Of a stretch of 15,409 bases of DNA, positions 14,472 through 15,409 are shown piece after piece. Under the pieces are notes generated by a model that was given only the letters and a program-made list of their open reading frames with translations, had not been told where the DNA came from and made no database searches. The DNA is from Pseudonocardiales bacterium (GTDB lineage: Bacteria > Actinomycetota > Actinomycetes > Mycobacteriales > Jatrophihabitantaceae), in contig JAODNL010000560.1 in NCBI GenBank assembly GCA_025465405.1, positions 1 to 15,409 on the forward strand. The letters are read 5' to 3'. Made by a program: the position numbers and the translations under genes. Position 1 is the first letter of the stretch. The number at the start of each line of letters is the position of its first letter.

Positions 14472-15409
14472 TCACGCGGTCGGCGTGCCGGGCATTCCGA
14501 GCGGGACCGGCCCGGACCGCAACGCCGCCGGTGCCGTGTCCGGCACGGCCGGACGCACGGGGTAGACGGGCGCTACCCGCTCGTAGTGGGCGCCCAATGG
14601 CGGTCGCTGGTCCCGCTCGCCCTTGTTGGGCCACCGCGACATCGCCCGCTCGGCTTGCGCCGTGATCGTGAGCGACGGGTTGACGCCGAGATTTGCCGAC
14701 AGTGCCGATCCGTCGGCGACGTGCAGGCCGTCGTAGCCGAAGAGGCGGTGGTACGGGTCGATGACGCCCGTCTCAGGGGAATCACCGATCGCGCAGCCAC
14801 CGATGAAGTGGGCCGTCAACGGGATGTTCATGAGGTCGCCCCACGTGCCGCCGGGCATCCCACCCACGTTCTCCGCGAGCTGTCTGGCCGCCGCGTTCGC
14901 CACCGGGATCCAGGTCGGGTTCGGCTCGCCGGCCCCCTGGGTCGACGTGAGCCGGCCGCGTCCGAGCCGGCCCTTCTTGCGCAGCACCGTGATCGAGTTG
15001 TTCAGCGACTGCATCACCAGCAGGATGATCACTCGCTCGGACCACTTGTGCGGGACGAGCAGCCTGAGCTGAAGCGGGTTGCGCAGCATCGCGGCGACGA
15101 GCTGGAACCACCGGTGCCGGCGCGTCCCCCCGTCGGTGAGCAGGGTGTTCAGCAACCCCATCGAGTTGCTGCCCCGGCCGTAACGCACGGGCTCGATGTG
15201 GGTGTTCTCGTCGGGGTGCCAGGACGACGTGATCGCTACGCCGGAGGTGTAGTCGTACTTCGGCCGGGGTGTGCGCACGCCGAGGATCGCTTCGGAGTTG
15301 GTGCGCGTCAGGTAGCCCAGCCGCGACGAGATCTTCGGAAGCGTCGTCGCCCGCATCTCGTGCAGCAGCTTCTGGGGGTTGTACGTGCCGGCCGCGAAGA
15401 TCACCTGGT
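14472..15409 (-). CDS. choD: GMC oxidoreductase, ChoD-like (cholesterol oxidase type), 3' part
   Basis: This is the C-terminal ~312 residues of a flavoenzyme; the 5' part lies beyond the right edge. The frame is open to the edge, so the GTG at 15404 is an internal valine, not a start. The visible part has TRTNSE, TAHFIGGCAIG, SPETGVIDPYHRLFGYDGLH, VADGSALSANLGVNPSL and ITAQAERAM, which closely match what I know of Mycobacterium tuberculosis ChoD (Rv3409c). The substrate-side His (codon 14808-14810) and the Asn of the NP motif (codon 14679-14681), needed in cholesterol oxidases and other GMC enzymes, are present. Missing is the N-terminal FAD-binding Rossmann motif. The C-terminal tail is Pro-rich (PVRPAVPDTAP). 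Members oxidise a 3-beta-hydroxysteroid or related alcohol, but the substrate here is unproven. In mycobacteria the gene is beside guaB3, so that would be expected to the right. Confidence 0.9.
   Translation of the reverse strand, partial: QVIFAAGTYNPQKLLHEMRATTLPKISSRLGYLTRTNSEAILGVRTPRPKYDYTSGVAITSSWHPDENTHIEPVRYGRGSNSMGLLNTLLTDGGTRRHRWFQLVAAMLRNPLQLRLLVPHKWSERVIILLVMQSLNNSITVLRKKGRLGRGRLTSTQGAGEPNPTWIPVANAAARQLAENVGGMPGGTWGDLMNIPLTAHFIGGCAIGDSPETGVIDPYHRLFGYDGLHVADGSALSANLGVNPSLTITAQAERAMSRWPNKGERDQRPPLGAHYERVAPVYPVRPAVPDTAPAALRSGPVPLGMPGTPTA

Noticed and set aside
15402..15404. GTG at 15404 as the start of the GMC oxidoreductase
   Set aside because: The frame is open to the window edge, the family needs an N-terminal FAD-binding domain, and the preceding CAG codon continues the conserved protein.

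Overview
This window looks like chromosomal DNA from a high-GC Actinomycetota. GC is high throughout, GTG starts are common, and the gene families are actinobacterial: a ChoD-type GMC oxidoreductase, a rhomboid-like protein, a Pr6Pr membrane protein, a choice-of-anchor G surface protein and a propeller/phosphoesterase fusion. The genus cannot be fixed from the sequence alone. I see no rRNA, tRNA, CRISPR array, phage gene or transposase.

Layout. The left third (1-8420) holds two large secreted proteins, both on the minus strand. The first (39-5465) is a mosaic of about 1,808 residues: signal peptide, carbohydrate-binding-like or Cna-B-like modules, an SdrD-B-like module with a calcium-type loop, a TIG domain, a right-handed beta-helix and a choice-of-anchor Q-like end. 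The second (5724-8420) is a secreted YVTN beta-propeller fused to an alkaline-phosphatase-superfamily phosphoesterase. A strong hairpin terminator (5671-5704) separates them. The mosaic gene also has its own upstream region, with two palindromes and a pair of 11-nt direct repeats.

The middle (8421-11490) starts with a 370-nt divergent intergenic region, then a medium-chain alcohol dehydrogenase on plus. Next comes a rhomboid-like membrane protein on minus that converges on and overlaps the dehydrogenase gene, then a ZIP-family metal transporter on plus. Long palindromes lie on both sides of the dehydrogenase gene (8674-8729 and 9798-9859). The second is read through as the C-terminal coding sequence of the rhomboid-like gene, which seems to have lost its original stop. 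A good match to a DtxR/IdeR iron box (10578-10596) lies just upstream of the ZIP gene, suggesting metal control.

The right part (11471-15409) is a minus-strand run. It has the 3' part of a ChoD-like GMC oxidoreductase entering from beyond the right edge, a choice-of-anchor G surface protein, a small membrane protein with two CxxC pairs, and a Pr6Pr-family membrane protein. The last three are closely spaced (52 and 19 nt) and could be co-transcribed. The Pr6Pr gene overlaps the end of the ZIP gene tail to tail by 20 nt.

Functionally the window is dominated by exported or membrane proteins: secreted phosphoesterase, surface or matrix proteins, metal uptake, membrane redox candidates and a sterol-oxidase-like flavoenzyme. 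I see no complete new defence or biosynthetic system. The least explained items are the two palindromic elements with the ORF extension, the iron box at the ZIP gene, the CxxC membrane protein and the control region of the mosaic secreted protein.
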